In this document: positions 62,412 to 64,000 of the stretch, piece after piece
Position numbering within the stretch: position 1 is the first letter of the stretch
Layout: every line of letters starts with the position of its first letter
NCBI GenBank assembly: GCA_017557525.1
Contig: JAFYYN010000077.1
Span: 16,890 to 80,889, forward strand
Source: Lachnospiraceae bacterium
Lineage (GTDB): Bacteria > Bacillota > Clostridia > Lachnospirales > Lachnospiraceae
Direction: 5' to 3'
Length of the DNA stretch: 64,000 nt
Position numbers and translations under genes: made by a program
The notes under the pieces: model-generated
Databases searched by the model: none
Told to the model about the DNA's origin: nothing
Seen by the model: the letters and a program-made list of their open reading frames with translations, nothing else

Positions 62412-63449
62412 CTTTTTCAATTCTTCAATTTCTTTTCTCAGTAATGCTATTTCACTATCCTTCTCGGCAATAGCATTTTGCTGCTCTGCTATAGCCGTAT
62501 CTTTCTCTACAAGCGCGTTCTGCTGCTCTGCTATAGCCGTATCTTTCTCTACAAGCGCATTCTGCTGTTCAACTATAGTCTTATGCATCTTGTCATATAC
62601 TGTCTCAATTATGTATCCGCCCATATTCTTTTTCACTCCTTCCCTTACTTTTTCACGTTTGCCTAACAATTTGTCCAAAACCCTCATAGTATGATCCATA
62701 ATATCTGCTTTTTCAAAGTCTGATATCTCATCATTGTCAACAAGCTCCTGCAGCCTGTTACTGATATTATCGATCATGTACCTTATCTTATCGACAATAC
62801 CATCTCCTTTATCATAGGGGACGTTTGAATTCTCAAGTTTTTCATATTCCTTTTCCATTTTGTCGTACTCTCTCTCAGTGATCTTGAACACATAGAATGG
62901 AACCAGGATCAGTAATTTTTTCTCAAACAGTTCTTCAAGGGTATAATCCTTGATCTTTATCACTGGCGCATAGTAAAATACACTTCCTCCCGGATAGTTT
63001 ATGGAAATCTTCAGTTTATTTATATTCGCCGAATCAGACCTCAAGAATACAAACGCGGAATACGGGATTTCCATTGTCGCGCCGTATCTTGTCCTCCTGA
63101 CGCTTGCATAAGCATGTGCCGAAGCATATCTTGCTATACGTATGGCAACATCTTTCGTGCCTTTTGCCTCAAACTCATAGTGATAAGACTTTCTTACAAG
63201 TCTGTCCTGCATTTCCGTCAAAGTAAACAGTGCATCGACTTCGTTGTGAAACATCTTGCCATCATTTGTTTCCGTTATCTGCTTGTTAGGCCTAAACTCA
63301 ACCTTCGCTTTTTCGGTAAAATGCTCTCCAAATACTTCATTTACCAGATACGGAAGAAATTGCGTAAACATATTGATCTCAGTCCAGAAAACCGAATCAT
63401 AGACCTTATCCGTTTCCTGAAGCTCTGCTTCATGTTCTTTTTTCTCCAT
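62376..63449 (-). CDS. PD-(D/E)XK nuclease-like protein with coiled-coil repeats
   Basis: A 357-residue protein of the Rpn/transposase-associated PD-(D/E)XK type abundant in clostridia. The catalytic pattern is D72 (NEVDALF) with E94-A95-K96 (EFEAKG). The region 100-240 continues the fold (YSAFVFLRSD, INYPGGSVFYYAPVI); 240-310 is helical and charged. Residues about 312-345 hold three 14-residue repeats EQQNALVEKDTAIA, a long coiled coil, encoded by near-identical 42-nt units. The last eleven residues (NNQVIGTECPT) are encoded by a palindromic repeat. AAAGGAGAAT precedes the ATG at 63449. The gene is bracketed by two 84-bp direct repeats. Host function is unknown; nicking or recombination is suggested by the family. 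Confidence 0.8.
   Translation of the reverse strand: MEKKEHEAELQETDKVYDSVFWTEINMFTQFLPYLVNEVFGEHFTEKAKVEFRPNKQITETNDGKMFHNEVDALFTLTEMQDRLVRKSYHYEFEAKGTKDVAIRIARYASAHAYASVRRTRYGATMEIPYSAFVFLRSDSANINKLKISINYPGGSVFYYAPVIKIKDYTLEELFEKKLLILVPFYVFKITEREYDKMEKEYEKLENSNVPYDKGDGIVDKIRYMIDNISNRLQELVDNDEISDFEKADIMDHTMRVLDKLLGKREKVREGVKKNMGGYIIETVYDKMHKTIVEQQNALVEKDTAIAEQQNALVEKDTAIAEQQNAIAEKDSEIALLRKEIEELKKNNQVIGTECPT
62468..62572 (-). repeat. 42-nt tandem repeats inside the PD-(D/E)XK gene
   Basis: About two and a half copies of a 42-nt unit (contains tatagccgtatctttctct) encode the 14-residue coiled-coil repeats. Copies differ by one or two bases, so they are recent and could change number. Confidence 0.85.
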
Positions 63450-63848
63450 TATTCTCCTTTCACGCAGGGAAACAGAAAAAAGAACACCAAAACAGAATAT
63501 AATTATATATCTGGTCTTCAATCTTCATCCCTGCAAATATTTAATTGTAAGCAGGGAATAAAAAACGATAACCGAGTAATCCAGATGTAGGTATATTTCC
63601 AAAGATCCACTCACGTCGCCAAATAATAAAGAATAATAAACTCAAGATAAATAATCAAAAATATAATCTTCAGAATACGTACACCTTACGGAGCATCCAA
63701 GTAATAATCAAAATATTCTCTTGCTTTAACTTAAGGATACCACATAAAACAGCGAAAATCAAGATTTTTTTCTTAAATATGAAATTTTTCACTAATTTGT
63801 TGTATTAAGACAGATGGATGTAAGAGTGTAATATACTCACAACAAGAG
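63450..63848. other. AT-rich non-coding region right of the PD-(D/E)XK gene
   Basis: No gene could be supported here. It should contain the promoter of the minus-strand gene, but no convincing -35/-10 pair was picked out. The stretch is A/T-rich with poly-A and poly-T runs. Confidence 0.5.
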
Positions 63849-63932
63849 AACCCGGAGGATTGTCCTCCGGGTTCTCTGTTCTTGGCGTGCAGTTTACTTT
63901 AACACTTTAGTGTGTCAGAGGAGTCTGTCCCC
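63849..63932. repeat. 84-bp direct repeat, copy B
   Basis: Same hairpin aacccggagga / tcctccgggtt as copy A, then cactttagtgtgtca and a gtctgtcccc end. Just beyond, gggtctgacccc (63959-63970) is a further palindrome of the same flavour. The remaining 30 nt to the window end show nothing else. Confidence 0.8.
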
Positions 63933-64000
63933 ACTTAAAGTAAAAATCTAGTCAGATGGGTCTGACCCCAATGTGGTATAAATAACGTCAAATTAAGACG

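Noticed and set aside
63450-64000. Further genes at the right edge
   Set aside because: Only short frames without ribosome binding sites are present; the region is AT-rich with repeats.

Overview
The window looks like a chromosomal segment of a motile, Gram-positive clostridium, most likely Lachnospiraceae. The signs are Firmicutes-type housekeeping genes (addAB, ftsH, degV, mbl, recD2), the Bacillus/Clostridium arrangement mbl-flhO-flhP for flagellar rod genes, ABC exporters and GGDEF proteins of clostridial type, AGGAGG-like ribosome binding sites, TTGACA/TATAAT promoters and many short palindromic intergenic repeats. No rRNA, tRNA, prophage, IS transposase gene or CRISPR array was found. 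The assignment is by recognition only.

Layout. 1-9.2 kb (minus): the 5' part of an M18 aminopeptidase, cheY, a type IIA topoisomerase pair (parE/parC-like) in an operon with a long-linker clpX, and an exopolysaccharide initiating sugar transferase. 9.4-14.2 kb: htrA (+), a greA-type factor (-) divergent from ispE (+), then an unusual signal peptidase I with an N-terminal zinc ribbon. 14.3-17.4 kb (minus): a small ABC exporter operon and a secreted protein. 17.6-25.9 kb (minus): a stand-alone GMP synthase ATP-pyrophosphatase subunit and the operon mbl-flhO-flhP-flgJ-like-recD2-comFC-yvyF-response regulator, where cell shape, flagellar rod, DNA repair and competence-type genes share a transcript. 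26.4-28.8 kb: leuS (-). 29.1-35.6 kb (plus): an AAA ATPase behind a repeat-laden promoter, then pth-mfd-foldase lipoprotein. 35.7-41.8 kb (minus): a secreted beta-helix protein and a LolD/FtsX-type ABC transporter. 42-49.2 kb (minus): addB-addA. 49.5-57.9 kb (minus): a GAF-GGDEF cyclase downstream of uvrC, a small protein, degV-ftsH, a probable 6S RNA, and a membrane GGDEF-like protein with a degenerate active site. 58.3-63.4 kb (minus): a PfkB-family kinase with a structured leader, a S41 peptidase-yfbR pair, and a PD-(D/E)XK protein between two 84-bp direct repeats.

The most unusual content is outside the ordinary genes. A family of short palindromes with the core GGGACGGTTCT occurs between genes and also in frame inside uvrC and addB; another palindrome encodes the C-terminus of the PD-(D/E)XK protein. 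Separately, several 80-250 nt multi-branched palindromic elements with unrelated sequences but similar architecture sit between genes (7.7, 23.1, 26.0, 26.2 and 53.3 kb). These, the repeat-flanked nuclease-like gene, and the kinase leader RNA are the best candidates for something undescribed.
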